A DNA stretch of 64,000 nucleotides, from NCBI RefSeq assembly GCF_001638985.1, contig NW_017265142.1, positions 186,001 through 250,000 of the forward strand, in the 5' to 3' direction. Positions 10,663-24,296 of the stretch are shown in pieces (position 1 is the stretch's first letter; every line of letters begins with the position of its first letter). The position numbers and the translations under genes were made by a program. Below the pieces are notes generated by a model. It searched no databases. It was given only the letters and a program-made list of their open reading frames with translations, and was not told the DNA's origin. The stretch is from Phycomyces blakesleeanus NRRL 1555(-) (lineage: Eukaryota; Mucoromycota; Mucoromycetes; Mucorales; Phycomycetaceae).

Positions 10663-12056
10663 GATTGTTAATGAAGTAAATCAAATAAAAATAAAGTAGG
10701 ATAGAATAGGATAGGATAGGATAGGATAGAATGTCGCGGCTACAAAAATAATAATAAAAATAATAATAAAATAGCGAGATAAATAGTATTCTCTGGTTCC
10801 AATATATATATATATATATGTGTGTGTGTAGTGTAGTGTATTGTGGCTCTCTGTGTAACATGATATGAGGAGGGTGAAGAAAGGGTAGAAAGAGGGGGAG
10901 AAAGAGGGGTTGGAAGGGTGGGATCAATCCTGAGCCCTAAATAAATAAAATCCCTTTATTGTTGTGTCAATTTTGAGGTAGGATTATATTAATAAGAATA
11001 CAAGAGAAAGAAAGGCATACATATCAGCAGAGGCACAAGTACAGGCACAGGCACAGGCACAGACATAGCCATAGCAATAGACACAGACACAAGCACAAAC
11101 ACATACACATATAAAAAGAAAGAGAGAGAGAGAGAGAGGCACATTTATACGTGCGTACGTATGTATGTACATATACAGACATACAGAAATAGATATACTT
11201 ATACAGACATACAGAAATAGATATACTTATACAGAAAATCAATATAGTTTATTATATTATATCAGCCCCCTTTAATTTCTTTATATATATATATATGCCT
11301 CTTTTTTGTTCTTGTTCTCGTTCCTCCTCTTTTAGCATTAAGAAAAAAAGAAGTTTTGTATTATGTGAGGGCTTCTATTAAATAAGACAATATGTAGTAA
11401 GCTGCCGAAGTAATCCAAGATGAGCAGAGATAGGCGTTGTCATGGATATGACCGTATCCATGGAAATAGATAGGTTGCTATATAAAAGAGGTAGCTGTGA
11501 CACAGGCATTCCAATATTGTGTTTACTGCCGATATCACTATTTGTTTATTATTAAAAATAACTATGTGCGCAAGAGAGAAAGAGACTTTATAGGGCTATT
11601 TCTGATGTAAAGCTAAAGGTAAAAAAAAAAGTAAAGTAGAGGTAAAATTTTAATGTTCACATGTGATGAGGGTTTGTTTCAAAATGTAAATAGATATATA
11701 AATACCTGTAATACACATCTACATACACATCTACATACACATACACATACACAGCCATAAAAGAAAAAAAAGAAAAAGCTATTTAATTCATCGGATTCTT
11801 TTTTTTTATTTATTTATTTTTTTATTTATTTATTTGTTTTGAATTTTATTTTATCTTATTTTTTTCTTAAAATTCTTGTTCAAGATCCTTGTTGCTCTTC
11901 TTACCTATACCAAGTAGAAATAACAATAACCCTACGACTCCAATAACGGAGGGAAAACAGCCCAATTTTTATCCTTTATCCTTATATACCTTGTTTGTTA
12001 CAGTCGACTACTAACTACCAAACAACCAAATTGCCCAGCCATATCACGAAAACGAA
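10663..12056. other. Divergent promoter region with minisatellites
   Basis: This lies between the starts of SNX3 (minus) and the F-box/PP2 gene (plus). It holds a GGATA-type run (10698-10730), a TA/TG run (10802-10830), a CA-rich array of ACAGGC-like units (11030-11105), a GA run (11120-11140) and a T-rich block (11800-11870). No further gene is supported. Confidence 0.5.
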
Positions 12057-13823
12057 ATGCCCAGAATATTCGAATTACCTTGTGAAATACACTGCGAGAT
12101 CATGTCTAACCTTACAGAATATGACATACAGCATCTTGGTGGGGTGTGTTCTATTAAATATATATATATATATTAAATCAAATCAAATTAAATCATATAA
12201 ATATTATCAGAAATAAATTCTCAACGGTTGCCTTTTCTCTTAATTTTTTTTTATTTTATTTTTTTGGATTTACAAGACCTGTCACTACTTCAAACTATTG
12301 ACTCAAAACCAAGATGTTTGGAAGGGAATGTTCAAAACTCGATTCATTCAATTCAAGACCGTAGATTCCTCTCAGATCAATTTCTCATGGAAGGATCTTT
12401 ACCTTGAAAAAGGTAATATATACATATCATTATCTTATTCCTTATTCCTTGATTATCAAGACATCATTTATATGAATTAATGTAATTCATATAATCTATG
12501 TAGCCCTTTTACGATTATCGGCTGCACAGGATATGTCTATTGCACACAATAATGCTCCTTATTGGGAGATTATACAAACAAGAGAAAGTTGCTATGGACA
12601 CACAGCCAAACTAGGTTCTGTCTGTTGGTTAGATGTAAGTAAATTTGTCCAAATTACCTATCAGTATTACTATTACTATTGCTATTGCTATTGCTATTGT
12701 ACTTGTACTTGTTATATTGGCAAAATAATAATCAAAATAGTTATAATAAAAAGTGACAATAAGTAATAGTGTAATAAAAGGAAACGCAACTCTCGATGAA
12801 TTCTAAACATGCGTGATCTCCTTCCTTTCCCTTCCTTTCCTTTTACCCCCCCTTCACCTCCTCGTACTTTCTTTTCTTTTTTCCTTACAAAACCAAAACC
12901 TAAAAATCTAACAAAAACAAAACAAAAACAAATAAAAATAAAAATCAGGTCAATGGCATAATAAAGCGTGTTCCTCCAGGTGTATATCAAATCCAGTGGC
13001 GAATGCGAGTTACTTCATCTGCTCAATGGAACGAACCTCTTGATTTTACAGCATCCTTGGAGGTAATTGAAAAAAAAATTATTATTATTATTTTTTGAAA
13101 CATTCTTTGTATTTTTTTGTTTGTTTTCTTTAAATTATACTAATGACAATGATATACAATATACTTAAATGTGCGTACAGAAAAATGGAAAACCACTAGA
13201 GACTCCTATAATCAAATATACCACACCAGATCGATTTTATAGACAAAAAGAAATGAAGGGAGGATCTTGGATGATCGCCACATTACCGGAACACTTGAAA
13301 ATAAATGACAGCTTTGGATTTACTGATGTCAGGCTCTCACATGAGAAGAAGTCTGGGCAATGGAAGTCTGGACTGGTAAAGTCAAAATAATCATAACCAT
13401 AACCATAATCATAGTCATAGTCATAGTCATAGTCATAGTCATGCTCATAGACACATCTATACTACAGTAATATCTTTCATTTGTTCTTTCCTTCCCTTTC
13501 TTTCTTTCTTAAACACAAACAAATAGGCAAACAAATGATACTAATGATTCTATTCTATTCTATTCATTTATTAATACTCTTTTTTTTAGGAACTTGACTG
13601 GGTGCGCCTGGTGCCTGTTTCTCACAAGATCAAGTATTCTCGACACAATATGCTTATCAATTTGGACTATGAGATCATTCAAAGTAATAAGGACAAGTCA
13701 TCGAAATCAGTTACCATTCAAGCCACCCAAATGGCACTAAGATTAGGTGAATATGTAGTCAATCGTGTATTTGGTATACAGATTCCATTTTTAAGCAGTT
13801 TAAAAAACTATAATAATGAATAA
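12057..13823 (+). CDS. F-box protein with PP2-like C-terminal domain
   Basis: Six exons: 12057-12143, 12277-12412, 12504-12634, 12949-13062, 13181-13375 and 13590-13823, coding for 298 aa with all phases consistent. The N-terminus is an F-box (FELPCEIHCEIMSNLTEYDI, then HYFKLLTQNQDVWKGMF). The PP2-like part begins at AKLGSVCWLD and includes YQIQWRMRVTS, GGSWMIATLPEHLKI, VRLSHEKKSGQWKSGL and ELDWVRLVP. F-box/PP2 proteins are SCF ubiquitin-ligase adaptors in which the PP2 fold can recognise glycosylated or other substrates. The protein is closest to the truncated copy at window positions 1-802, sharing exon lengths 114 and 195 nt. It ends with a tail (residues about 245-298) absent from that copy. 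Domain calls are by motif; the substrate is unknown. Confidence 0.8.
13385..13446 (+). repeat. ATAACC/ATAGTC hexamer microsatellite in intron 5
   Basis: About ten hexamers change from CATAAC to CATAGT within the last intron of the F-box/PP2 gene. Confidence 0.75.
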
Positions 13824-14134
13824 AAATAAAATAAAATAAAATAATATATAACACCTTTGTATTTGATTTGTTTTTGGTTCAAGAGAATTGGGTGTAGAAA
13901 TATTATTATTATTATTATTAATATTTTGAAAAAAAAGGGGAGGGGTAGACAGATAAAGAGATCAAAAGCGAAAAGAAAGAAAGAAAGCAAACAAACAAAC
14001 AAACAAAGATAACAAGAGTGGAATAGGGTAAAGTAAAATGGAGTGGAGTAAAGTGGTATGGAGTAAAGTGGTGTGGTGTGGAGAGTGATAGTATATACAT
14101 ATATAATATATACTATAAAAATAAGATAGTGAGC

Positions 14135-14165
<31 letters not shown>

Positions 14166-14210
14166 ATTATAATTATTATTAATTATTATTATTTTTGTTG
14201 TTGTTTTTTA
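13824..14210. other. Gap between convergent genes
   Basis: Shared 3' flanks of the F-box/PP2 gene and the Q/N/H-rich gene. Contains ATT runs (about 13900-13922 and 14136-14200), an AAAC/GAAA run at 13975-14006 and a GGAGTAAAGT-like short repeat at about 14020-14085. Confidence 0.5.
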
Positions 14211-15448
14211 TTATTTTGGTTGGTCATGGCTACTGTGATGACCTGGCTGCTGTTTGAGGTGTCGACCGATTCGTTTGACGAGCATGGTCATTTTGATACC
14301 AAATTTCTTCTTTCCTGCCGAACCTTCGTGGTCAGACTGTGGAAAGCCTCCCGCCATGGGTTGATATCCACAAGTACTTATTTCTCGACTGTAGTTGTTT
14401 ATGATCGGGTTGTTGGCACTGATAGGTGGAATAACAGGTTGCACCTTTTTCCGGTAACTTGCGGCCTCTTCATCATCTGATTCACTTCCACCCACAAAAC
14501 CTTGATTATGATTTTGATGATTTTGAGTTTGAGTTTGATTTTGATTTTGGTTGTAGTGAGTATGAGGATGAGGGGGAAGAGGAGGAGGAAGAGGATGGCT
14601 GTTGTGGTTGTTGACTTGTTCAGTCTGGTAACCTTGGTAACCTTGGTGACCTTGGTAACCTTGGTAACTTTGGTGTCCTTGGTTGTGATTATAGTTGTGA
14701 TTGTTGATGTTTATGTTGGTATTGTTATTGGTATTGATGTCAGTGTCGTCGGTGTCATTGTAGTCATTGTGGCGTGGATATTCTTCGTGATAATGGTCGG
14801 TAAAGTCATCATTGGGGTCATGGTAGTAATAATCTTCTTCGTCGTCGTCTTCTGATTCGTCGTCTTCGTCTGTTTGGATAACTGTGCAGACAACAACAAC
14901 TTGTTCATTGAAACTGACTTTACGTTCTCTTCGGTTTACTGGCTGGACCGATAAGTGTTGATCTTGTTGTTGTTGTTGTTCATAATGATGATGATATTCT
15001 GCATTGGTTAGATCTGATCCGGCAAAGGGATGATCGGCCGGTGATGAAACGCCTGATTCGTCGGGTCGTTTCTGGGTGCGGATCGGCGATAGAGGAGAAT
15101 TGAGCGGCGCTCTTCTTTGTGAATAAAATAAGAAGATTGGAAATAAATGAATTAGTTTTACATATTTTTTTTTATTTAATATTGTGGTGTGTTAAGATAA
15201 AGAAAGGCGGATTCTTGATCAATTTTTTTTTCATCAAAGGAAAGTAATATATAGGAAGCTTACGGATGATCTCGAGGAACAGGTGGGACTATTTGTTTTT
15301 GGGATTCGTATTTTGAGGTGGTTGGTGACTGTGAGAGACTGAGCTTTTGATAAAAGTAGTACGATTGGGATTCACCCACGGTCGGTAATAAGGCTGCACC
15401 GGGCATGATTGTGTCTTGGAAGTTTGACTGTACGGCCATCATAGTCAT
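14211..15448 (-). CDS. Q/N/H-rich low-complexity protein of unknown function
   Basis: Two exons read on the minus strand, 15264-15448 and 14211-15114, give 362 aa with a phase-2 junction (CC then A, Pro). The open frame of 903 nt in exon 2 and the good splice sites support a real gene. The order is: a Ser/Gln-rich N-terminus, a RAPLNSPLSPIRT segment with SP sites, polyQ, a distinct RRERKVSFNEQVVVVC core, an acidic DEDDESEDDDEED run, an N/D/H-rich region, about six tandem QGYQ/QGHQ units, polyproline, NQNQ repeats, and a C-terminal basic end (KKKFGIKMTMLVKRIGRHLK). The KVSF motif could be a PP1-docking site (RVxF class), which is inference. No known domain was recognised. The alternation of charged and prion-like parts suggests a disordered scaffold. 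Confidence 0.7.
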
Positions 15449-18400
15449 TTCTTATTTGTTGAAGTTGTTAAAGCTCTTAAGGCTGTTAAAGCTGTAGGTT
15501 GTGGTTTGAGTAATGAAAAAAAAAGGGGAGGAAAGGAAAGAGAAGCAAAAGAAAAGAAAAAAGAGAAAGCAAAAGAAATATAGGGCTGGGAAATTTAATG
15601 AATGTTAATTGCTAATATGATTGATTTTTCTATGGTTTCTTGGTTTGTCTTTTAGACACATGTGAGAGAGAAAAATCAAAAGGGTATATTTTGTGTGTTT
15701 GTGTGTGATGTATATATATAGAGAGAGATAGTGTAGCTCAAAAAGAAAAAGAATCTCTTTACAATATATTTTCCCCCTTACTATTTTTGCTTCCTTTTCT
15801 CTCCATTATAGGCACCCTTCACATGCCGATCTCCCACCCATTATTTCCCTCATTTGTCCAGGCTTAATTCTCATTCTATTATCTCTTCTTCCTCTTCTTC
15901 TTCTTCTTTTTTCATTTGGCTTAGATTATAATCAAAATTCAACAAGACTCATTACAAACACAAAGATATATATATATATATCTATATATATCTATATATA
16001 TTCCGATATTTTATTTTTATTTTGGAAACAAACCCTTGTACAACATAATATCTATATTTGATTACAAGCGAAAATCAAATCAAATCAAATCAAATCTAAT
16101 AATGAAATGAAATGAATAATTTTTGTTAGTGCCTATGAAAAGAAAAAATTGCGCTTTTTATTTATTTAACTATATATATGTATATATATATATACATAAT
16201 ATATATATAATATATAATGTAAATTTGTATTGATTTGCTATGATCAAGTATCGTAGTTTGAATTATATTAAATGTCAGAAATAAAAATTAAATTAGCGGA
16301 TTTCTCCATTCATTAATTTTTTGCACCCTTAATTTTTTTTTTATATGGACAATCAATCATCTTATCATACACAGTACTATGAATATTTATATAGCCCTCG
16401 TAGTGAAACATTAGACTTTTAGAGCTTCTTAAGAACCTTTTTCAAGAGGTTCCTCGCTGAGATTGGACTTGCTCAAAATTTATAAGGATTACATCCAACG
16501 TGAATAATGACATCAATAACTAACTTAATTATTTATTTATTGACAGCATAGAATTTCCGTATTATTTTATATATTTTTTCAAGGGGCTAGACAGACTTTT
16601 TTTTTAAAAAAAATAATAATTCCCATTTGCTCCTCCTCCTCTTCTTCTTTTTCTTCTATCTCTGGATGGGATTAAATAAAGTTCCCGGTTAAAGAGGCGA
16701 TTATTCTGAGTTATACAGAAAAGCGCATATAGTTTTTATGGAGTGGATTGATTTTGTAAAAGTATGCTGCTGTTCTTTAACTCGACGCAAATTTATATGG
16801 TCACTGTAATAGAATAAAGATTTGTCTTATATTTATTCAAGTAAGAATGTAGATACAACATAGGGTCTAGAGGCAGGTTCTTTAACATCTATATATACAA
16901 ATTATATTTTTGTTTGCTACAATAAGAACGTGAAACGTATTTGTAAATGTAGCTATTTTTAATAGCTTTATTTTTGGATTAAGAGGAAGAAAAGTGTGAA
17001 TAAATATAGTGTATCCAATCGCAATAGTTCCTTTCTTTCCTTCTTCTTATTTTACTTTATTATCTGCTTTTTTATATGTAATATATATATATAGACAAAT
17101 TTATTTATATGTTTTATATCAAATTAATCCTTATTTTATCCATGACACAGTAGATCACGCCAGGGCCGATCAGTTGTATCTAATTGGTGAATATGTTTAC
17201 ACACACGCATAACAGTCGTTACACTGTCCCGCATTCTAAACCAAAAAGTGAAAGCAAGAAAAATGATAACAACAGCAAAAACAACAATACCAAAAGTAAT
17301 AACAATTTTTTTGTCAAGACAAGCTTGGCAATTTTGTTCTCGCTCTTTTAAAATAAGTAAGTAAAATAAAGGCTATATACACAAAAATATATTATGTGTA
17401 GACTTGAGTGCCATAATATAATAAAGAAGCAGCTTTATATATATTGAACTATTATAGCCGTCAACAAGTTTAAAACACTTCTTTATCTGCTGACTTGGAA
17501 AAGAAGTCCAGAAGTGACATATGATGGTAACAAGGTTAAGCTCTCAAATTTCTTGGCATCATTTTTATTATTTATTATTTATTATTTTGGTATTAATATT
17601 AACCACAATGTACGTCACCAAACTACCTCTCTTTCTCAAATCATTCGTTTGTATTGAATGATAATAATTATATATATAAACATACTTGCTTACCAAGACA
17701 AGATATACACCGGCTTTTCTGTCATTCTAAATGTTCCATACTAGGATATAGCTCTATATAAAGAGACCAAAGAAAAGAAGTAAAAGTAAAGGTAGAAATA
17801 TGTAAGGGGTCGCTTTTTTAATATATCATATAAAATAATATAATTATGATAATTGATTGATTGATTGATTGCTTTGTTTCACTAGATTTCTTTTTTTGGG
17901 AGAGTTCTTTATGTTTTTATATATATATATATATAGGTTTGTATGCCAACATGAGAGTGAGTCAGTGAATAAGTGTACCTGCGTACCTTACCTGTATGTA
18001 AGGCTAATAGAATAAATTCAATATGTATATGTTTCTTAGTGCAAATTATTATTATTACTTAATAAACAAATAAACACCAGACCTCTAAAAGTTATAGTCT
18101 TGATTATTTTTACATATATCATTCGATGTTGTAAATTAAAGCAAACAAATCAATTTTATATATCTAATTATTTATCACAACAATATCTACTCTTTCTATT
18201 CGCTTACTACGCTACTCTATCCTTCCAAACCCCCCTTTTGTATTTAATCTTATATTTACAGTAGGGTCTTTGGAACCAGGGATCAAAGGTTGAATTAACT
18301 TTGTATTAGAATCAAAATCATTATACCTACCCCCATATACAACTTGGGCATTTTATTTCAATCGACCCTAAGACAGAATAAAGTGGAAAATAACATATCC

Positions 18401-18768
18401 TTACTATTCTGATTATCTTATTCACTGCCAAGACATACAATAAATATAAAAATTAACAAGAATAATTGAAACATATTTCAAATATCCTATTTTATTACCT
18501 TTTTTTTTGGTGTTCAATTCCTGGTATTTCATTCGTGTTACAGAAATACATTGACTAGAAATGACCAGAAATCTGGCTTATTCTCCACACTAAATAAGTG
18601 TTTTTTTTTTATTTTTTATTCTTAGCCTTATTCTATTTCACACACATGTATTGTTGTTGAGTTTATCGATTATCAGTCCAAAAACAAATATATTTTGTAC
18701 GACAAGCCTTGTCAACTTCAGATATAAAAGAACACACCAAATTTCTTTTTCACTAGAAATCACAGATT
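15449..18768. other. 3.3-kb gene-free AT-rich region
   Basis: No exon chain, tRNA or rRNA recognised. Upstream of the 15448 start there are polypurine and TA tracts. TA/TATG microsatellites lie at 15970-16010, 16165-16215, 17078-17095 and 17915-17935. At 16431-16465 an imperfect hairpin pairs AAGAACCTTTTTC with AAGAGGTTCCT. Confidence 0.5.
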
Positions 18769-19524
18769 ATGAACATTCAATTCTTGTTTGAAAATGGGAA
18801 ATGTTCTGTCGTCGACGAGTATGACAGATCTGAACCAATGGATTATATTGTTCATGAAGAACAGTTTCGTCTTGAAACATTGAGCTCTCATACACAATAT
18901 TTATCTCAACTGCCTCTGGAGAGCGAGAAAAGGATAGATGCAATGCAGGTAGAAAAGGAGGCAAAACCTAATGGTGATGTTACTATGAGGGAAGCTTCAG
19001 TGAAACAAAACTATACACGCTATTCTGATCAGGACAAAGTGAGGTTTTTCAAGCTGTTGTTTTAGAGGTGTTTGAGTGCGGCTGCTGCTGCAACCCAGCT
19101 TGGGATTCATGTTCATACAGCACAAAAATGGGCTAAACAATATGAGAAGGGTTCTGACAGTATCTTTGAGAAACAGAAAAAGACTGACCGTCCACGTATT
19201 CTCCATGACGAACACAAAAAAGCTATTCTCGAGTGCATTGATGAGAATCCTTCCATCGTCCTGGACGAAGTAATGAAGAAGTTAAAGCAAATGTTTACCG
19301 AATTAAAAGTATCTAAAACTACTTTGTTTGATTTTGTAAAACAATACTGCAATTTGTCTCTCAAGAAAGCTCGACTTCAACCCAAAGATTGGAATAGCGA
19401 AGAAAAGATTCAAGAGCGGTTGGATTGGATTCGTAAATGGGGAAAAAAACAGACAGGGATTTTGCTTTCATCACCAGGTGAAATGATTTTTCACCAGCAC
19501 GAATTTATGTTTTGTACAACCTGA
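18769..19524 (+). pseudogene. Truncated Tc1/IS630-type transposase relic
   Basis: A continuous frame from ATG 18769 to TGA 19522-19524 is interrupted once by TAG at 19063-19065. The part after the stop begins with a helix-turn-helix typical of IS630/Tc1/mariner-like transposases (LSAAAAATQLGIHVHTAQKW), followed by DRPRILHDEHKKAILECID, a second helical DNA-binding region (VSKTTLFDFVKQYCNLSLKK) and ERLDWIRKW. In the family this is followed by the catalytic DDE core starting with an FVDEAAFH-like motif. Here the frame diverges after WGKK and ends, so the catalytic core is missing. The N-terminal extension before TAG contains no known domain. No clear terminal repeats were found. Confidence 0.65.
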
Positions 19525-22500
19525 ATTTTGTTCTCGCCCTGGGCGAACTTGCTTTCCAGAAAGTGTATATATATATCTTTTCATTTGGTGTGGACAGACT
19601 GAAAAGTTCAAAATAAAAGTTCAAACAACTCTGATTGGCTAGTTTTCTTCCACTGCCAATTGGATTGAGAAGATTGTGCTTTTAATAAAATAGATTTGTC
19701 ACAGTCCATAAGGCCTAGAAAAACACAGTAATTTTTTTTCATCTATACAGTTATGCTACAACTACATTACGATCATCTCATGTTTTCATGATTTCTCAAG
19801 GTTAGTTTAATGTCATGCATTTCATTTGGTTGAAAGGCTAACATTACCTAATTTAAGTAGGAGACTTACTGCTGTACAGAGTACCTTTAGTGAATATGGC
19901 TCCGAGTAAATGAGCAAATTCGTTCTGAAACATCTTGACATGAAGAATATAATTGCAGAAACTTTACAGAATGTCAATTGAGACGCTTATAAAGTTGGCA
20001 GCGCAGAATAGGATGACGGTCTTTGATATGATGCGATATACAAGCCTATACTTTTGTATTTGAACCAGCTGCTTATTATTGTATTATGGCGTATTATATA
20101 TATACAGCATTTTCTGTTTTGCTTATATGTAACACTCAAACGATAAGAATAAGTACAAGCGATAGACCTCGCTACCACAATATTTGTGCTTTATCTCTAT
20201 CATGCGAGTATTGGGGAAAGAGCTATTTAGTCAACACAAATAGTACTCCTTTTGAAGTCAATGAGCCCCACCCATTTACTCCATTGTCAGTTTTTTATGA
20301 TATGGCAGCAAACATGTTTATTAGAAAACAATTTCCGGAAGGATCTCATAGCTCAATCACTATTTCGAATAGCCAGAGGGTTTCTAAAACAGTCTATCAG
20401 ATGTGAGATAGAGCTCTTGGATACACTGGCAAGTGTGTGTAATACTGGTATTCAACATTACTTAAGAATATTAAACACTCTAAAATGTATGCAATACACT
20501 TCCACGCCATTACAAAAAAAAAGTTGTTGTTGGAATTCAAGAATTAAAACAAATAAAAAAAAAAGGCGCTTTGAAGACGTGGATAGCAAAGTGCCCTCAA
20601 ACAATCGTGGATGCCAAAGGTACCAATGAAGAAAGGTATGGGAATACCATGAAGTTTGTTGAAAGCTATAAATCAACAACTTAAAGAATGAGAACTAGGG
20701 AAGTTGTTATTCTCAGCCTCAGCAGAAAATCGATTTTATTAAGTACAAGAACCCTGAAGTATTGTGCGTGCAGTAGAACAGATTCAGAAGAAGAAAAAGG
20801 ATTGGCTTTTTATTATTTCTTTCTTAACCTACCCATCCTTTCATTGATGATAAGAGTTTTATTTCTGAGTAGCATATGTTTGGATATATGTCTTGTTGGC
20901 CGGTTCTATTTTTTCAAGTTTCAATTAAAAGAAAACGCAACCATAGGTTGATAGAATAATAAATAAGAAACAAGCATCTAGACCAGCTTAACCACATTTT
21001 GGCATATTTCGTTAGAGTTAGGGGGCTGAATCAAGTGTATAAGAACCTTTATAGACATTCAGTAGGTCCTTGGTTATAATATCAATGATTCATTAATGAA
21101 AAGGATCATTCTGATCAAAATAGCCAATTAAATATAGAGAATCAACTATAAGTCAAAATTGGCTTAGCCAGGTGTCTTTAAATGCTTAAGTAACATAGTA
21201 GAGCAAATTTAAATCCACCATATAAACTTTATTTGACATTGATTGCTTAAATATTGATCAAAACATCCCATTTTTTCACTCTTAAAAAACCATTTGCTAA
21301 TAAAATTGGCTATTTGCACCAAAAAGTCCATTTTGGATACCCACTTTTCCTCAGAGCAACATCTAAAAAAAAAATGAAATTTTTCATTTTTTTTCTACTA
21401 AGTAAAGTTGTGTAGAAAGTTAATTGCTCATGCTCAGTGCTTGTTTGACCAACAACAGACCAATATTCATGGAGACATCAGCATATGTAAAAATACCAAT
21501 ATCGATATTTCCACCACCAGACACTATCGTTTAAATGTCCGGCAATAAAGCTGTATATTGCAGAAAAATCATTCGTACCGTGAACATTGCAGGTTTTGTG
21601 ATTATTTAGCCCATAGTGTTATTAAAAATAATGACATTTATCAAAAATGCAACATTGTAAATAATGTTTTATTTCTTAAAGCATTTGATCATTCTAATAA
21701 CTATGTTTAACTTAACAAAGACGACAAGGACAACAGTTCTGAGAAGAAGGGCATATCTCTACAAGCAAAGTGCATTATAATCAAGATACAAAGGGATATT
21801 AGCATCGAGTCCTCTGAAAAGTGATAAATACACTACATAAATATTTGATGAATACAATTGACGCAATTCGATATAAAACGGAATCAAAGTGTAGTGTTAT
21901 TTTTGGATGCCTTACATTCTTCGTTTCAGCAACATTAGGTCTATTCTATCAACAGGTCTACCATTCACCGCTGTTTGTATAATAAGAATTGTTTCTCATT
22001 ATACTGTCAAGATAATAGACAAATTATCCTTTCCAAAATGATTATGTTTCAAAAACACACTTGTTGCTCGATATAGTGATATATGGTAACTGTATATTAT
22101 TATTATTTTATCATTATCACAACACAGAGCTTTGACTATACGTTTATAAGATGAGTACATATAATGTATTATACGTAAAGTGTATATTAATGAATCGTTA
22201 TGATATATATATAAAGGAGGGGCTGTTCTGAGGGTGAGATTTTGTCAAAGTTCTTATTTATTTATTTATTTTCAAGGTTCTGAGGGTGGTTTCTAAGGTG
22301 GGAGCTTTGGTCAACCAGTACTTACTTTCCACATTTTTTTTTATGTTTCAATTTCAATCCTCCGTATTTCTTTGCTGTTGTGGGAACATAAAGTCACATT
22401 TTCAACCTAACCCGCCTTTTACCACTCTGTTTCTCATTGGACAAGAGAGAAATACAAGTAGAAGTAGAAGCAGCAGCAAAAGTAGAAAGTAAAAGTAAAA

Positions 22501-24296
22501 GTAAGAGAGTAGCTCTTTTTAGTATAACATATTAATTAATACAGTTAATATAGCTTGTCCAATTCAATAGCTTGCTTCACTAGATTCTTTTAATAATCGG
22601 GTTCAAAAAGCTACGACTAATACACGTTTGTAACAACAGTGTGTATGTGTGTTTATTAATTCAAGACGATTGATTTTAAAGGAGAGATTCACTTGTATAT
22701 CGAGTACAATGATGAACAGAATGGTATAATCTTTTTCTATGATTGTAATTTCATTTTAACAAGTACGATGCCAAAAATAACGACAAAAGTGATCCAATTC
22801 ATTCATAGTTATTGACTCTAAAGTAATGTAAAGTAAGAATTTACCACGGTGTAAGCTTAAACCACACATTTGTTGAATAAGATTTTTTCTTATCATTGAT
22901 GGTGATCAAGTTTATCTTACGATGTTTCCTGTCAAACTAAACGTTATTACTCCTTTAAGTCTCTTTAGTTTTCAGAGCACTATTTATACATGTCAATTGA
23001 TTCTATGGCTTAAACAGAGGGAAAATTATTAGCTTTAATTGTCTAGTACTGAATATATTCTTAAACTCAAGCTCACGTACATTATATATATAATAAGTGG
23101 TTGAAATTTTGTGCATGGATTCGTACAATCAAATCTGATTACAGCTACTTTATCAAGTGATTTATGAAAGATATCGATTAAATGTGTGTGCGTTAAATGT
23201 TTCGATTTTGATATTTGGTGTTCCCACATTTTAAAGAGGCTAGACAAATGATTTGTTCTTATGGGGGTCCGGTTACACCCTGTCAAATATATGTATTCCC
23301 TCAAACATATACGACAAATAAGGAGGCTCCTTCAAAAAAAAAAGGTCCTGTCTTTGTTTCTAGCTAGTATGGCTTGAATTTGATTTAATGAATTTATTGT
23401 TTTGGTGTTGATTGATTATAGGTTTCAAGGACAAAGATTTCTAGCTATATTTCTAGCTATTTTGAAACTTAATTCCATTAAAAGAAGAAAAGGAAATCTT
23501 CCGAATTCCTCAGTAAAATTTATAATTGAATTAAAGTATGTAAGAGGTTTATACGGACTATTAGTAGATGCAGACAATCATACGCAGCGTCTTGTAGAAA
23601 GTTTGATCGATTTCGAAATATTCCTATCTCAAGAAGATATCTATTGGTATGCATAAAGTACACTGTTAATAATGCACACACACACAAACGCTGTGTATCT
23701 TGTATCACACAAATATATCACATTATAGAAAGCCTATTTCTTTTTTCTTATTCTTACAAGGAAATATTAATAACAATCAAGATCTAAGGAAGTTTCATAA
23801 TTTTGTGTATCAATTGGAAAAGTTTCGTTTTTTCAAAGCCTTTTTTTTAAAAAAAAATCCTAGGGAAGTATAGGGTTAATTGAGATAATTAATTTATAGA
23901 GTCTTGAGAAAGAATTGAACAAGCCAAGTATATATATATATGTATATATCTCTTTGAATTGACTAAGCTTTATCTAGTTACAGATACATGGCTTTTGTAC
24001 AAGAAAGTCTGGTGCTAGAAGAGTTTAAAGTGAGGATTAAAATATATAAAATAAGATGAGAAAGAGAGCTAGTTTAATAGGGTTCATTTTTAAATATTTA
24101 AGTAATTAATGAGATCACATGTGGGATGAAGGGGATCTCTGACGCCAACAAAAAGAAAGACGCCACATACTTATTTCAATTCTTTCCTTTCACTCCCCAT
24201 TTTGTGAACTTTTATTTATATTTATATTTAAATATATATATATTATTTATTTATATATATTTATCTATTTATTTCAATTTTTTTGAAGACTTTCAT
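19525..24296. other. 4.8-kb gene-poor region, possibly decayed elements
   Basis: No confident gene. Open frames at 20086-20406 and 20252-20629 are unrecognised and could be remnants of the element at 18769. At 23402-23656 (plus) a frame with LPNSSVKFIIELKYVRGLYG and NHTQRLVESLIDFEIF looks more protein-like than its surroundings. A possible continuing exon (MAFVQESLVLEEFK) stands near 23990-24030 with a gtgagg donor, but no splice pair joins them in frame. No tRNA or rRNA seen. Confidence 0.35.

Noticed and set aside
14635..14690. Short regular repeats that look like a CRISPR array
   Set aside because: Direct tandem codon repeats (QGYQ/QGHQ) inside a eukaryotic gene, without spacers.
14502..14855. 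117-aa Val/Ile-rich plus-strand frame, membrane-like
   Set aside because: Opposite strand of the N/H/D-rich exon of the gene at 14211-15448.
18501..18545. tRNA B-box-like GTTCAATTCC
   Set aside because: No A box at the right distance and no cloverleaf can be formed.
24126..24296. N-terminal 57-residue extension of the F-box protein
   Set aside because: Tyr/Ile/Leu-rich translation of an AT tract. ATG 24297 begins directly before the F-box.
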